Positions 1 through 10,890 are shown, counted from the stretch's first letter. The stretch is 64,000 bases of DNA from Hymenolepis diminuta (GCA_900708905.1 CAADRB010000024.1:2291372-2355371); one strand, 5' to 3'. Notes: generated by a model not told the origin, from the letters alone. Translations and numbers: made by a program.

Positions 1-1179
1 CATCTCTATTCATGTAATCTCGATGCATTAGTTTCTTTTCCTATTCAAACGCAGCTAGCGTTGAGGAGCTACACTATTTAAACGTGAAATTCTTTTAAAG
101 CACCAAAATTCATAATATTGCGATACATTTTTAAATAAAATTCAAAATTACGCTTTTTACTGCCTCAGAAGAGTTCAGAGAATCCTTACTCCGGAGATTT
201 TAAATTCCTAATAAGTTTTGAAGTTGCCTTCTGCGGGACTGTGCTCAGAAAAAAGGGAGAGATACAATCCACCTTAAAAGAGTCGCAAGCGCGACTCATT
301 TAACTAACTCATTTACCTTAGTTTCAAATCAAATTTAAAAGCGCGAACGATTATCGATTTATCGATTCTAAAATACTCACAGCCAGTATTGCAGTTGAAA
401 TCCTGACATGAACCCAAATATGAAAATTTGTTAAAGAAAACCTTAATAATAATAATTAAATCGCACCTTATAAAGGCACATTACTAATGGAGTGATTGAC
501 GCCAGTCATTAACGCCCCCTGAATATGGCGTTTCATTAAATTTTCATTAATTAAATAAGTGAAAATAATACATGTTTAATCGTTAAATCACCAAAGAGGC
601 TTTAAAAGCTTCTCCTTGTTGATTTTATGTTATATTTATTATATTATATTTATTTTACACCATTATTCGAATTGTATCTGGTAGTGCCGTACCCCGATAT
701 GACGGATCACGACCTTAAATACTCTACTGATTGACAATTCCCTCTCGGGCTGAATATGCCTCATTGACAAATGATCTCATGTAGTGATCTCATCAGATGT
801 GACTGCGTAAATCCCACTGAATCATATTATATGGTTTAATTTAATATGACTCTTAGCAGTAAGCAGATTTTTCCCTAACTTTCTGCCATTCACTAGAATT
901 ACAGCTAGATACTCTTTGGCGCCCAGGAGACACAATAAATGGTACCGAGGGATTGATAAGAAACTTTCCATTTTCAAAATCTACGTATTTAATCATCATT
1001 TATAAGTACATGAGAGGAATGCATTGAGAAATTATGTCTGCTACTCGAATCGTACTTAAGTATCCATCTTTTCCAGGTCCATTGTGGAAAGTGTCAAGAA
1101 GACATGACTTGAGTATTGAAGAAGTTTCTTTTAGCCAATGTTATTGGATATCCACATTATTTCACTCCTGTTTTTGACT

Positions 1180-1460
1180 AGATGTGCGTAGTTCAATCCA
1201 CATCACTGGATGGATATCGATATGTATTAATCTTATGACTTCTGGCTTAGCAGACGTGCCTGATAACAACTGTGTCATCAGCATACAAGCATTTGCCTGG
1301 AGTTTCTTGAACAGTCTGGAACGCTATTACAATTTAGAGTGAAAGTCGTCAACATTTTATGCATCACTTTCAACTTTTCCTCTCAGTCTTTGCACTGGAG
1401 CAACAAGTTTTCGAATATTATAGTGTGCTGAAAATTCATCAATTCATGAACTGACGATCC
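1180..1460 (-). mobile_element. Decayed non-LTR reverse transcriptase fragment (YADD motif)
   Basis: Read on the minus strand, about 1265-1320 encodes a stretch containing CLYADDTVVI. This matches the catalytic YxDD box of non-LTR (LINE-type) reverse transcriptases, where YADD is the usual form. The frame is broken by a stop a few codons later, and no second RT motif could be placed with confidence. The call rests on one ten-residue motif, so it is a weak remnant and the element family cannot be named. Confidence 0.35.
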
Positions 1461-2864
1461 ATATATCCGCATAATTTTACTTGAAACATCGTGATTTCAC
1501 GCTAATTAAGTTCTCATTAGTTTAATAAATTGTTTTAATACAATCAAATGAAATTAAGAAATGAAATTGCATGGACCGGATGGCATGATTTGTGAATGTG
1601 TATTTTTAGACCAAGTGGCTATCGTCATTTATTTTAGAATATACTTTGTGTACCTTCAATGTCTTACTATTTCAGTACCACTCACCCCCGCTTCTTAGAG
1701 ACAAAATTGGAAATTTGGGAGCGTAGCGGGCATTAACGCTCACCCACATCAGCCTATGCTGACGGGAATCTGTTAATTCAAACACTATTCCTGGGTCAGG
1801 AATTATGAAGGCTGTTGCCTAGGGGAAGAGACGAAACCGAATGAGGTCTTAGAATTAAAAAAGAAATCAATATAACACTGTGCAAGAAAAATCACGGGTT
1901 CAAAAATGTATTTGGTTTAATTTCATTGGCTCAATAGCAATACCAATTTCTTAAATTGAAATAAAGAGTAATATTTATTACATTTCTATTTCTATAATTG
2001 CTTTTTATTCATATAATGGGTAGCATTAGATCAAATATTCAAACTGAATTCTAGTGAATTCCTGATAAATATTGAGGTCCTTATTTGATTGGATCATACA
2101 GAGTCACCGTTTCCGTGAAGTTTCGTCAAAATAAACTGAAAAGAAGGATGTATGTAATTTGGACAGGTTTCAACAGTATTTACATGTTTAATTTTCATAA
2201 TAATTTCTTATTTAAGTATTAATATTGTGATTCTAATTTCAATTATAAAGACTGCTTTTGTTTTATAGAAGTAGAATATTTGAATTGCTTGACATGCCAG
2301 AACATTTGTCTCTCTGATCCTACGACATTGTTAACTTTTTGAGTAAATTATGACTTATCGGTACACAAAAGAAAACCAATTAGTTATCAAATGAAAGAGA
2401 TGTATCGAAATGCTAGGAGAGCTTCTCAATTCTGAATAAAACGAACTCGATTTATTACTCGGAGTTGAAGGAATCTGGCCCTTAAATTTGAAATTCGGGT
2501 AGTTACATCATGATGTAACCAACAAATAAATTCCAAATCAGAAATTTCAAAAAGAGAGGCTACTTCGACACTTTGACATTTTTCGACTTCTTCCCGATTC
2601 TTACTTTGCCCATTATTTAGAATATATTCGATTTTAATTTGTCTCTCTTTTCTGTTAAATTAGTAGACTATTGTCAGCATATTTTACAGTTCACGTGTAT
2701 CTGATAAGGTACCTTCTCCGGAAATAATCTGCATCTGTACTCAATTATCAATAAATATTCAACAAAAATAAAACAGAAAATGCCAAAATCTCATATTATC
2801 TTTGTTTCCATATTTATATTTAAATAAAGTTATAGTAATTACCAAAATTTCAAAGAGGGTATTG

Positions 2865-2930
2865 AATCCGGGATTCGAACATGCGTCCACAGATGATACG
2901 TATAACCTGTATTCGGGCACACATATTATA
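2865..2930 (-). repeat. tRNA-like sequence, probably a decayed tRNA gene or SINE head
   Basis: On the minus strand there is a clean B-box match (GTTCGAATCCC) followed by a sequence that could pair as an acceptor stem. The expected A box upstream is poorly preserved and I could not fold a full cloverleaf. It is more likely a tRNA pseudogene or the head of a tRNA-derived SINE than a working tRNA. Confidence 0.3.
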
Positions 2931-3224
2931 TATTAATTGAAAAAACCAAAGTTAACTCCTGAATTTTAAAAGTAATATTTAAAAATATTTAAATCAGTTT
3001 CCCTTTACTGTTTTATACTTAATTAATCATTAAATTAATTAAGATAATTTAATTTAATAATCAAAATAATTCAGACTATATTTCCCCATTTTTTCACGCT
3101 TTACTAAAAAATGCTACCCATCTTCGATGGAACTTTCCCCTAAAATCGCTCCTTTTCCACAAATTGGCTTCTACTTCATCCTATTCGTTAACACGTGAAA
3201 AATGAGAATATGATCACCATACTC

Positions 3225-3321
3225 ACCTCAGTTTCTGATTGGTTCCTTCAGTAACTATGAAATAGTGCCTGTCAGGCCCTATGCCACATACTCAAATCAA
3301 CGTTCAAGTTAACCAGACGAA
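3225..3321 (+). promoter_or_regulatory. Probable promoter and 5' UTR of the four-pass membrane gene
   Basis: An inverted CCAAT box (CTGATTGGTT) lies about 80 bases before the start codon at 3322. No TATA box is placed with confidence. Position and motif suggest a promoter; the transcription start is unknown. Confidence 0.35.
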
Positions 3322-3466
3322 ATGACCTGCCACAAGCGTTGCACATACTTTTTCATCACTCTCTTCTCTCTCGTTGCTTTGGCAGCTATCTCCTTGGAGT
3401 TTGTCTTTCCGATATTGCACAAGAATCCAAGTGGCTGCTATGGAATTCTTTTCGATTGTACGACCT
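3322..3466 (+). CDS. Four-pass membrane gene exon 1 (TM1 and first loop)
   Basis: Starts at the ATG and encodes residues 1-48: the first membrane span and the start of the cysteine-bearing outer loop. The donor is GTAAGT at 3467. The frame stays open past the donor, but the splice restores the better-fitting loop. Confidence 0.8.
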
Positions 3467-4302
3467 GTAAGTCGGCATCTACCTCACACTGCCTACTTCT
3501 TTATAAGCGTATTATTACTAAAGTGTGTTTTTTTTTGTTGAATAGGTCCAACTGTACAGACAATTTCATCGATTAAAGATTGTAAATTCACCTTTGAGAG
3601 TAACAGTGAGTCAAATAGGTCATTCAATTTCCAGTTAAATACAAAATTAGAATTTTTTTCTAATAATTTGTTCCTAATTTAACAGAGGACAGCAAATACC
3701 TGTCTTCTTTGGCTACCGCCGGTGTTGCTTATGGAATTATAATAATTATGACATTAGTTGCCTTCCTTCTTGCCTGCGGACTTTGCTGCAGTCATTCGTC
3801 TTGGCCACGTTTTATTTCTCGATTCGTTGTGGCCTATCTTGTCCTTGACATATTTGCCCGTAAGCTCTCCAAATCAATGTGTTTCATTAAATTACCATTT
3901 CTTCTTATACTGATCCCCATTGTTAATAATTTTAGTTGGTGCTAATGCCGCAGCGATGGGAATTTGGGTTCTGATGAAACAAAACGTAAGTTTGTCAGCC
4001 TTTCTTCCTGAGTCACTATTAAATTCACCTCAATCAGAGCGAAAAAATGCTTAATATTATAAGTGTTATTAACAATGTTTTTATTGGCTTATTTTTAGAG
4101 TGAGACATTTGCCAATCCATTCTGGATTGGCTGGGGAGCGAATGGCGTTTTACTTATTCTCCTCATTATGCTGATTACTTTGAGGTGTTGTGAAGTTCGT
4201 CGGTCGGGATCGAGTCACGATGAGACGCTAAGTCTTGATCAACCCCTTTTCAGATCGCTTACTACTATGACTCCAAGCACAGTGATAAAGGGAAAACCTT
4301 GA
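3322..4302 (+). CDS. Four-pass membrane protein, claudin/PMP22-like (5 exons, 210 aa)
   Basis: Exons 3322-3466, 3546-3605, 3686-3859, 3936-3985 and 4099-4302 (TGA at 4300-4302) join in phase to 633 nt. All introns are GT-AG and short (about 76-113 nt). The product has four hydrophobic spans at about residues 8-31, 77-103, 111-140 and 151-172, with a short cytosolic N-terminus and a charged C-terminal tail. The first outer loop (32-76) carries Cys39, Cys46, Cys49 and Cys61. A GCYGILFDC stretch sits where claudins have their GLW-x-x-C motif, but the Trp is absent. Family knowledge suggests cell-junction or membrane-scaffold proteins of the claudin/PMP22/EMP type; this is a fold-level guess, and an unrelated worm tetraspan is possible. 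A polyadenylation signal (AATAAA) lies at 4463-4468. The exon structure is firm, the family much less so. Confidence 0.8.
3546..3605 (+). CDS. Four-pass membrane gene exon 2 (outer loop)
   Basis: A 60-base exon between a pyrimidine-rich acceptor (TTGAATAG) and a GTGAGT donor. It encodes the rest of the first outer loop with Cys49 and Cys61, probably disulfide-forming. It is too small to be found as a free-standing open frame. Confidence 0.75.
3686..3859 (+). CDS. Four-pass membrane gene exon 3 (TM2 and start of TM3)
   Basis: Acceptor AACAG, donor GTAAGC. Encodes the second membrane span (about 77-103, ending in a Cys-rich GLCC turn), a short inner loop with SSWPRF, and the start of the third span. 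Confidence 0.8.
3936..3985 (+). CDS. Four-pass membrane gene exon 4 (end of TM3)
   Basis: A 50-base exon, acceptor TTTTAG and donor GTAAGT, encoding the small-residue-rich end of the third span (LGANAAAMGIWVL). Its length restores the phase needed by exon 5. Confidence 0.75.
4099..4302 (+). CDS. Four-pass membrane gene exon 5 (TM4, tail, stop)
   Basis: Acceptor TTTTTAG. Encodes the fourth span (about 151-172), a membrane-proximal CC pair, and a Ser/Thr-rich tail ending at TGA 4300-4302. The paired cysteines next to the membrane are possible palmitoylation sites (inference). Confidence 0.8.
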   Translation, partial: SETFANPFWIGWGANGVLLILLIMLITLRCCEVRRSGSSHDETLSLDQPLFRSLTTMTPSTVIKGKP

Positions 4303-4462
4303 AGGAATTAAGGAAAGCAGATATGGGGAAAAAATATTTTATTTTGCTCAATTGTCAAGAATATTATATATAACCTCATGAGGAACTGCTACCTAATCAA
4401 ATTGAAAACACCTACATGATGTATATATATACATATATATTTATGAATAATCAAATTTCTAT

Positions 4463-4468
4463 AATAAA
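4463..4468 (+). terminator. Polyadenylation signal AATAAA
   Basis: A canonical hexamer about 160 bases after the stop codon of the four-pass membrane gene. No cleavage site was assigned. Confidence 0.5.
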
Positions 4469-5439
4469 TACCATTCCAATGGGAAACTTTCCGTTGAAAA
4501 ACAGTTTTGCATAACTCCGAACCAATCTAAAACTTGTGGATGTTTATTTGATCAAGAAAGTGATATTCAGTCCTCTATACATGATTCGTTCTTCTCAACC
4601 ACCATGTAATCGACTCTAAGCTTCCAGTTGTCTGGAAATTATCCACGCATAGTACGATGACTCACAAGCAATAAGTGAAAACGGCTGATAACACTTTCAA
4701 GCATATTCAAAATTTGGTACGTCACAAGAAAGGGCTTTTGAAGTGTCATCTATGGTACTTCATTAATGAAACTATAAAGCGCAAATTAATAATCATATAA
4801 GTTAAGATTTAATCAGACCTTCTTGTTTCTTCAAGAGGTCATAAGAACAACTTGATTTCATGCACATCTCTATGAAGCGCTTGAGATGTCTCGCTTTCAA
4901 TCAAATAGTAAAGTCACTCACATTTCCTGTAGGAAAACTTGAAGGGAGGAGAGTTTTCTGCAATAAGATTTCATGTTTTCTCTTGTCTGGTAATTGAGAC
5001 TGGTGTTGTAGTATTTGAAGATCGGACCATTCATTATGATTCAGAATTCAAACCCTCCTTCTCGCCAAACACCTGCACCACATCTGCTTTGAGCTGTCTA
5101 CGACAAACCTTTATGCTAGAAACTTTATATTTTCACCTTCTGATAATTGTGAATTCGACAATAATTTTGCCCTTTCTGCAAAGACTAGTCCGTTGATTAG
5201 GCAGTTACAAGACAAGACTTACTATAGGGACATTTCTGCCAGAATTTGAACATTCATTTGTTCCTGCTTTGGAGACTAATGATCCTCCTTCGCGCAGTGC
5301 TCTTAAATTAAAATTGAATTGAATTATTATCATTCAGTAGACAAATCGTGAACAAGAAATTGTTTAGTTGTTAAAGGTTTCAAGTACCTTTTCTCGGGTC
5401 TTAATCAAAATGACATGTAGTCTTACGAATCAGTAATGA
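4469..5439. other. Intergenic, nothing recognised
   Basis: AT-rich sequence between the four-pass membrane gene and the retrotransposon debris. An 85-codon open frame at 4939-5196 has no recognisable motif or splice context and is not called. Confidence 0.5.
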
Positions 5440-5524
5440 AATTCTCTTGAAGGAAGATGTGTGCAAGTGCCAAAATCACCAACGTGCATGCCTGCAGGAT
5501 CAGAGATCACGGATGCAATGTTCT

Positions 5525-5670
5525 GTTATAACCACAAATCCCCCGAATTCACTGATAGAGAACAAGAGAGTTAAGCAAATCTCCTTGATTTTTCGGAAAT
5601 TTCTAGAAGCCAACAACAATGTAATACAAACAACAACAATGCCAACAAAATTTAAAAGTTGTTGATTCAT
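5525..5670 (-). repeat. LTR-like repeat copy 1
   Basis: Shares an ordered run of short matches with the copy at 7740-7950: a CACAAATCC-like start, then GAATTCACT, then TTAAGCAAA, then an ACAACAA run. Similarity is partial, so the copies are old or belong to different subfamilies. Confidence 0.45.
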
Positions 5671-6899
5671 AAATTTTGAGGTTGGTTCGACCTTGAATCT
5701 TTTCTAAGATCTCCCAGTGTGCCTGAAGTAACGATCTGGTAGACGATTATGTTGGGTCTTTGGAGTTTCGAGATCCCACCTTGGAGAGAGAGATAACAGA
5801 CAAATCTCCATTGTATCCAATTTCGATTTGGAGGATACGGCTATGTACCAAGTGCGTAGATATTTGCGATAGCGCACCCAGATTTGGACATCAATGTGGG
5901 TACAAACTTAAACGTAAACAGTTAAGAATTTCTTCTAATTTCTCCTCCCGTGTGTCACGAGAAGTCGCCTTTTCACTTTTCAACAAGCTAATCATCCGGA
6001 CCATTGAGATTAGACGGAGAGTGCAAAAGGAAGATATTTAGACCACGACAAAGGTCCTTGAATAGAGCAAGAGAGAACAGGATGATATTTTTGGACGCAA
6101 TAACTTTTGGTAGGCCAGGATTTGAAAATACCTGGTAGAAGCTGTTAATGGAGGAACCGGTTATGGTGCACTTAATGAGTATAAATTCAGGTCACCTTGA
6201 ATATGAATTCATCAGTATTAGATATGCGATCCTTGAGCATTTCCAGCAGGACTGACATCAATGTGAGGCTATAGAATATTAGTTTAAGAGCACGTAAAAA
6301 GGATTCTCAAGAGAAATGAGTGAAGTCATTTACTTGGCCTTGCTTGCATTTTATGCAATCACTTACCCACTACTCTAGCTGAGTAAGAAACAGGTTTGGC
6401 AAGGACGATCTCTTCGGGTCGCTTGCATTCATCATCCACCAGTGCTGATCGCTTAGAATGACAACTGAGCTTTGGTTCAGTTCAAATGCGGTTGCACTGA
6501 TCAAGATATCTTGGGGACCTGATCACGTTGAATGATTCATAGGTTCTGGAGGAGGTAAGAGTATAACAACCTTCTTTCTGTCCCATTAGATGGCATACTT
6601 GATTTTTCTGGTGATCTAGCAGACAGGATTTTGGAAGTGATTATTGATTGGGCATAGTAGACTGAGAGACAAGTCTTGCTGAAACGACCTTGGGTATGGA
6701 AGATTTCATAGAATACCTAAGGTTCGTTAATTTTACACCATATCTGATTGATGGATGTAACTTCATGTCATCACTTTCCGCCTGAAACCGAGTTCCTAAA
6801 GGAAGCACCGAAGGATGAACAGTTAAAACCTGAGATTGAGTTGAATTATTAGAAGAAACAAGAGGAATATTGGCAGTAGATGTGTTAGAAACATCGTTG

Positions 6900-7100
6900 G
6901 AGATGATAAATAATGTGTGATCGCCACTTGTGATCGACTATTAACTGTTCCAAATAGCCACAAATCCCTAGAATTCACTAATAACACTCAAAATTTATGC
7001 AGAGCAACGACCATGTAATTTAGTACATTTTAACAAATATGCTAATTTATGATTAATAAACCATAGATTGTCCATTAAATTTTTCTTGGATAAAAGTCAT
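6900..7100 (-). repeat. LTR-like repeat copy 2
   Basis: Contains ATCGCCACTTGT, matching CTCGCCACTTGT near 10670, then the AATAGCCACAAATCC start seen near 7743, and an AT-rich end close to that at 7850-7950. It is interpreted as another LTR of the same family. Confidence 0.45.
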
Positions 7101-7739
7101 TGGCCCCAATCCAATTGTTTTAAATGATCAAGAGAGGGGTAGTAGGACATGATTACCTCAGTGGAGAGGCTCTAGAATCTTACCGCTCAACTAAGGATTA
7201 GTGTCAGACAACTCTTCTGTCCAATTGGCCTGAAAGATACCTCTCTAAATTCTTCGGGGTCTTTTCTAAAAGTGAGTCTCAGTCCTCCAAACTGAAATAG
7301 CGCAGAATCGTGTTTAAATAGCCTTAACTATCAACTGATAATATGTTTATTGTTATTACATTACGCTAACAGATTTCGGGTAATTTAATAAAGATGGAAC
7401 TATCTCCAAGAACACTCATCAACTTGTTCTGATCTTATTCGACTTCGCTATTGTTGCTGGTGCTCAATAAACCTTTTGTTTTCCATTCCACAATTAAGAT
7501 TTTATCATTTAGGAGAAGCAGATATCTCCTCATCCACCCGAAAGTATGTCTATATTTAAAAGAGAGGAGGATACAGAATCAGTCTTTAAGAACACGTGAA
7601 ATATCGCGTGAATACTCAAGAAACCTGGAATGTGCTCTTTCCAAAAATATTCTGAAATATATTCTCTAAATTTAGTGAAGGCCATTAAAATTTCGAAAAT
7701 TAAGAAAAAAGTAATTAAAATTTTCACCTAATTAACCTT

Positions 7740-7950
7740 CGAAATAGCCAAAAATCCACAGAACTCAACAATAGCAGGGAATTAAGCAAACTTCCGCAAT
7801 TTGCTGGAAATTCCACAAAACAACGACAATTTCAGCGTAATTTATTCATTAAGTGAAATTTGTAAGTTATTAATAGTAAAATTATTAAACCTGTAAAATT
7901 GCTACTTTAATCTCTTTTTCGGTAAAATATTCCATTTTATCCAACACCCG
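7740..7950 (-). repeat. 3' LTR-like repeat of the gypsy-type element
   Basis: Shares with 10735-10890 an ordered series: CAACGACAATTT, AGCG, TAATTTA, TTATTAATA, then TGTAAA and TTTTATCCAA. The pair flanks the gag-to-integrase region, as LTRs do. They have clearly diverged, so the insertion is old. Confidence 0.55.
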
Positions 7951-7984
7951 GCAAAATTTTTCCATCATAACTGTTGAACGTTGG

Positions 7985-8400
7985 ATTCACGTACAATCAT
8001 TTATGGGATCTCCTGGAACGTTCTGAACGAAAGTTTGGTTGATTTCTGGGTTTTTTTTTAGGTTTCCATTATTTCCAAGTGATGGGAGTCTCGTGTATGG
8101 AAATGATTCTGATGACGCACCTAAGTTTGGACTTCGACTTTGTAACACGCTATCTCGCCGAGTTCTGATGATATCCTCTGCCAATGTGATATTCGGCTGC
8201 TGTTCACTCAAGTAAACTGCAGTGCCGGTTGCAAAAGTCCCCTTCGTGCCTAAAGATTAGTTAACAAAGGTTGCCATTTGGAAGTAGGGCTTTATGGATC
8301 CTCGTGGGTTTTTGTCCCGTAAGAGTTTCGGCGGGACTGAGATTGTTTAACGTTGGATGTGGCATCGTCCGATACATTAAAAAGAACTCGTCGTGAAGCT
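7985..8400 (-). pseudogene. Post-integrase C-terminal region of gypsy-type pol
   Basis: On the minus strand a stretch reading FFLMYRTMPHPTLNN and then LSPAE matches the segment after the integrase core of Ty3/gypsy pol proteins, where LMYR-x-TPH-x-T-x-SPAE is typical. A following GTAVYLSE and RRDSVL fit the chromatin-side tail. Frameshifts and stops separate the pieces. Confidence 0.6.
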
Positions 8401-8730
8401 CGTCTGTTGTTTACTCTCCACGCAACTTCTAAAGTGCTCGCTTCAGGGTGTCAACGAATCGATCAGCCTAACCATTTGATAGAGTACGATATGGTTGAGA
8501 GTAGATGGGGATGACATTTGGACTCTGGCAAAAGTCTCGAAAGGAGGCCGAAGAGAATTTGGTTTTGTTTTCGGTTAAGATGGTCTCCGGTAGTCCATGA
8601 GTTCAAAATATGTAGCGAAGGCTGTCTATCATCAAGATAGTTGCGGTTGACTTTAGTGGGATAAATTCGAATCACTTTGACTCTGAATCTACCGTGACAG
8701 GTTTGAGAGATCATTGACAAGTCCAACAAA
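8400..8730 (-). pseudogene. Integrase catalytic core remnant (gypsy-type)
   Basis: In one minus-strand frame near 8610-8460 there is GLPETILTENKTKF followed by SFRDFC and QPYRTLSNG. This matches the second half of retroviral-type integrase cores: the G-x-P-x-x-x-x-[ST]D-N-G-T-x-F box and the PY-x-P-x-[ST]NG box. The aspartate expected in the first box is replaced by Glu, and a stop follows the SNG. Not functional. Confidence 0.7.
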
Positions 8731-8759
8731 ATTCAAGCTTATGCTGGACTATGGAGCTG

Positions 8760-8980
8760 AAGTTTAAGGCCAGGGAATAGATTGCCGATTTTGGGAAAGT
8801 TTAACCGCTTGCTGGCATTTAGCACATCCAAGAAAACTTCTTCGACACCCTTGTTTATTCCAGGCCAGAAAGTAAACGCTCTTGCAATAGATATCATGTG
8901 GCTAACACCCGGATGACCGCTATGGAACCATTGTAATATAGCTCGCTAGAGTGCTGAAGGAATAACGGCACGATGTGCAA
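8760..8980 (-). pseudogene. Integrase HHCC zinc-binding region remnant
   Basis: Minus-strand frames give FHSGHPGVSHM, then FTFWPGIN, then CAKCQQAVKL. This is the H-x-x-x-H ... C-x-x-C zinc-binding module with the WPG signature common in Ty3/gypsy integrases. A one-base frameshift separates the His pair from the Cys pair. Confidence 0.7.
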
Positions 8981-9110
8981 ACACAGACAAATTACAATAT
9001 CTATAAATTTATATTAGGCCGCCCTTTTGGTTTGATTTTGGCCATACTCTGTGAAAGCGCTTTATGGCCTTCTTCTTTAGATGTCGTATTTTGTTCATCA
9101 CTTGCAGATC

Positions 9111-9470
9111 TTAGAAGTTTGCGTAACGCACCAAAGAATAGGATTTGCACATCATCTTCCAAAGAGAAACTTGCAATAGTGGTTTTCTTGTCAGTACAAT
9201 GTGGTTGTAGATGAGAGAAGAAATGCAGCCGAATTCCGTTGTGTTAGAATAATTCATATCGAAATCATGAGCAGGAAGGATGATCGACCAACGCTGCAGT
9301 CGTCTTGCAATGTAGAGTGGAATACCCTTTTTGGATGTGGGATTTGAAAGAAGCGTTTTATAAGCCGTTAGAGAGAGTGTATAAAAATTTTTAACACCGA
9401 AAATGACACTCCCTATCATTCTGGCTGTGGTTCTTCTTAGCGTTGGTAAGAGTTCGTGAAGCAGAAGCAA
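9111..9470 (-). pseudogene. RNase H C-terminal remnant (gypsy-type)
   Basis: Minus-strand residues RRLQRWSIIL followed by DFDMNYSNTTEFG match the end of the Ty3/gypsy RNase H, where RLQRWxLxLxxYDFxIxYRxxxxxGNADxLSR is the common pattern. The LSR box is lost. The expected YLDD reverse-transcriptase box is not found upstream. Confidence 0.65.
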
Positions 9471-9569
9471 CTTTTTTGAACTATCACAGAAAACAGGACT
9501 GGCACGAAAGGCAGCAAAGAGGTCATTCGACCTGAGGTTTTTTAGGGTTAGGTTTATGGCACCTAATCT

Positions 9570-10400
9570 TTTTATGTAAAGTTAACCCATTTTGTCATTG
9601 GATAGTCTTGGTTATATTGTTCTTGGACGATCCAGGAGTTCTGGGGAGGCCTGTGAGCAACGGCCTTCTTTATACTTAACCTTTCGGCACTTTTTACAGC
9701 GAAATTATTTGTAAGGAAATTATTCAGAGAAATACTAACCTCAGCAGCATGAATAGGATAATTACGGTTTTTATTAGACAGAAAGACCCAGTTGTTCCAC
9801 GAGTTTTGTGAATTGGGGCATAGATTCGGACATTTTGTGCACCTGATAAGTGGGCTTGACATCAGAATCAATGCCAATCACGCTTGAGATTTGCCTCTTA
9901 CTTCCTCCTCTGACCATTTCTTGCAGCTTTGGAGTGGAATTTTTCCCACATTCATTTTAACAGACGAGTTGGTAGTGGTAACGAAGGTTTTACTTGAAGT
10001 CCAGCGACAAAAAATAAGATATCTGTACTTTTCTTCTAATAAAGTGCCGAAAAATAAATTTATCACAATGAATGTCTACAACGCCTGCAAAGTCATATAT
10101 GTCCTTATCATCCTCAGTTACAAGACTGAAGCAATTAGGGTGGACGTTGAATGGGGGGAAGTTCTGACCAAAAACTTCTTCCATAACCTTCATAATCTCA
10201 GAGTAACTGAGTTCATCGAATTCCTCTTACAGAACGAAATTCGAATAACGTTCATATTGGACAGGATCCAGTTTCTTGATGAGACAACTAACTCTTGCTT
10301 TCTCATCCCATTTGTCAAGATTCACCGTAAACACACATTTTCATTTTATACGACATTTAAAAGATTTTGTCTGATGTTGGATTTTGAGATGAATTCAGGA
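9570..10400 (-). pseudogene. Gag-like region of the gypsy-type element
   Basis: Three overlapping minus-strand frames (10193-9990, 10066-9878, 9877-9572) give a broken protein with DYDFAG-like and FIFRHF motifs resembling flatworm gypsy Gag, where FAG-x-VN-x-x-C-x-x-F-x-L is common. The opposite-strand 173-codon frame at 9891-10412 is its shadow. Gag is poorly conserved, so support comes mainly from position. Confidence 0.45.
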
Positions 10401-10649
10401 TTATTATATTGATACCTCCAGCACCTGTGTACTCGTGAATTTCAACAGATTCAGAGAGTTCAATAGACTAAGTTAAAGGAGCAAAGGACATAGATGTAAG
10501 GGAAGTATCGGCTTGTTTAGAACCTTCAGATTTGGTCGAAAGAGCTTTTACTTCCGCTGATAGACTGTTAAAAAATCTTAAATAACTACAAAATTTCCAG
10601 TGACTCTTGAGAGATTTGTGGGCCTTTTGGTTTCGGCCTTGCAGAAAAT

Positions 10650-10890
10650 GTCAGAAAATTCAGTTATTGCTGCTCGCCACTTGTTATTAGCTCATTAGTC
10701 TTCAAGATGGCTACAATGAGCGGAGCTCAATAATGATATAAACTTTGCGCATACCCCGAATTCTATTAAGCAACAACCGACAATTTTAGCGCAATTTAAC
10801 AATTATATAAAACTTTTAAATAATTAATAATAAAGTTAATCAACATGTAAAGTTTTTACTTAAAATATTCCCTTTTATCCAATAGTAAAA
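10650..10890 (-). repeat. 5' LTR-like repeat of the gypsy-type element
   Basis: Matches the repeat at 7740-7950 in its second half and the copy at 6900-7100 in its first half (the CGCCACTTGT block). It lies upstream of the gag-like region on the minus strand. Confidence 0.5.

Larger units (their letters stand above)
1..3321. other. Non-coding AT-rich flank upstream of the four-pass membrane protein gene
   Basis: No open frame here has splice sites or protein-like content that I would call a gene. It holds a short reverse-transcriptase-like trace on the minus strand near 1240-1310 and a tRNA-like sequence near 2865-2930, listed separately. The last 100 bases before the ATG at 3322 contain an inverted CCAAT box (ATTGG near 3237), which fits a promoter for the downstream gene. 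The rest shows nothing I can name. Confidence 0.6.
5440..7100 (-). mobile_element. Second, heavily deleted LTR element (probable)
   Basis: LTR-like repeats at about 5525-5670 and 6900-7100 flank about 1.2 kb. The internal part near 5865-5910 resembles, in the same orientation, the sequence after the integrase in the element at 7740-10890 (compare 8115-8150). No intact gag or pol frame remains. This looks like a second copy of the same family reduced by deletion, placed next to or nested with the first. The assignment is by eye. Confidence 0.4.
7740..10890 (-). mobile_element. Degenerate Ty3/gypsy-type LTR retrotransposon
   Basis: Read on the minus strand from high to low coordinates: LTR-like repeat (about 10650-10890), gag-like region (about 10400-9570), RNase H remnant (about 9350-9220), integrase zinc-binding region (about 8960-8760), integrase core (about 8610-8400), a post-integrase tail (to about 7985), and a second LTR-like repeat (about 7740-7950). 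The order is that of Ty3/gypsy elements (RNase H before integrase). Protease and nearly all of reverse transcriptase are missing, because only about 100 bases separate gag from RNase H. Stops and frameshifts break every domain, so it cannot move on its own. Confidence 0.75.

Noticed and set aside
9891..10412. 173-codon plus-strand open frame
   Set aside because: It lies opposite the gag-like region of the minus-strand gypsy element and shows no motif of its own.
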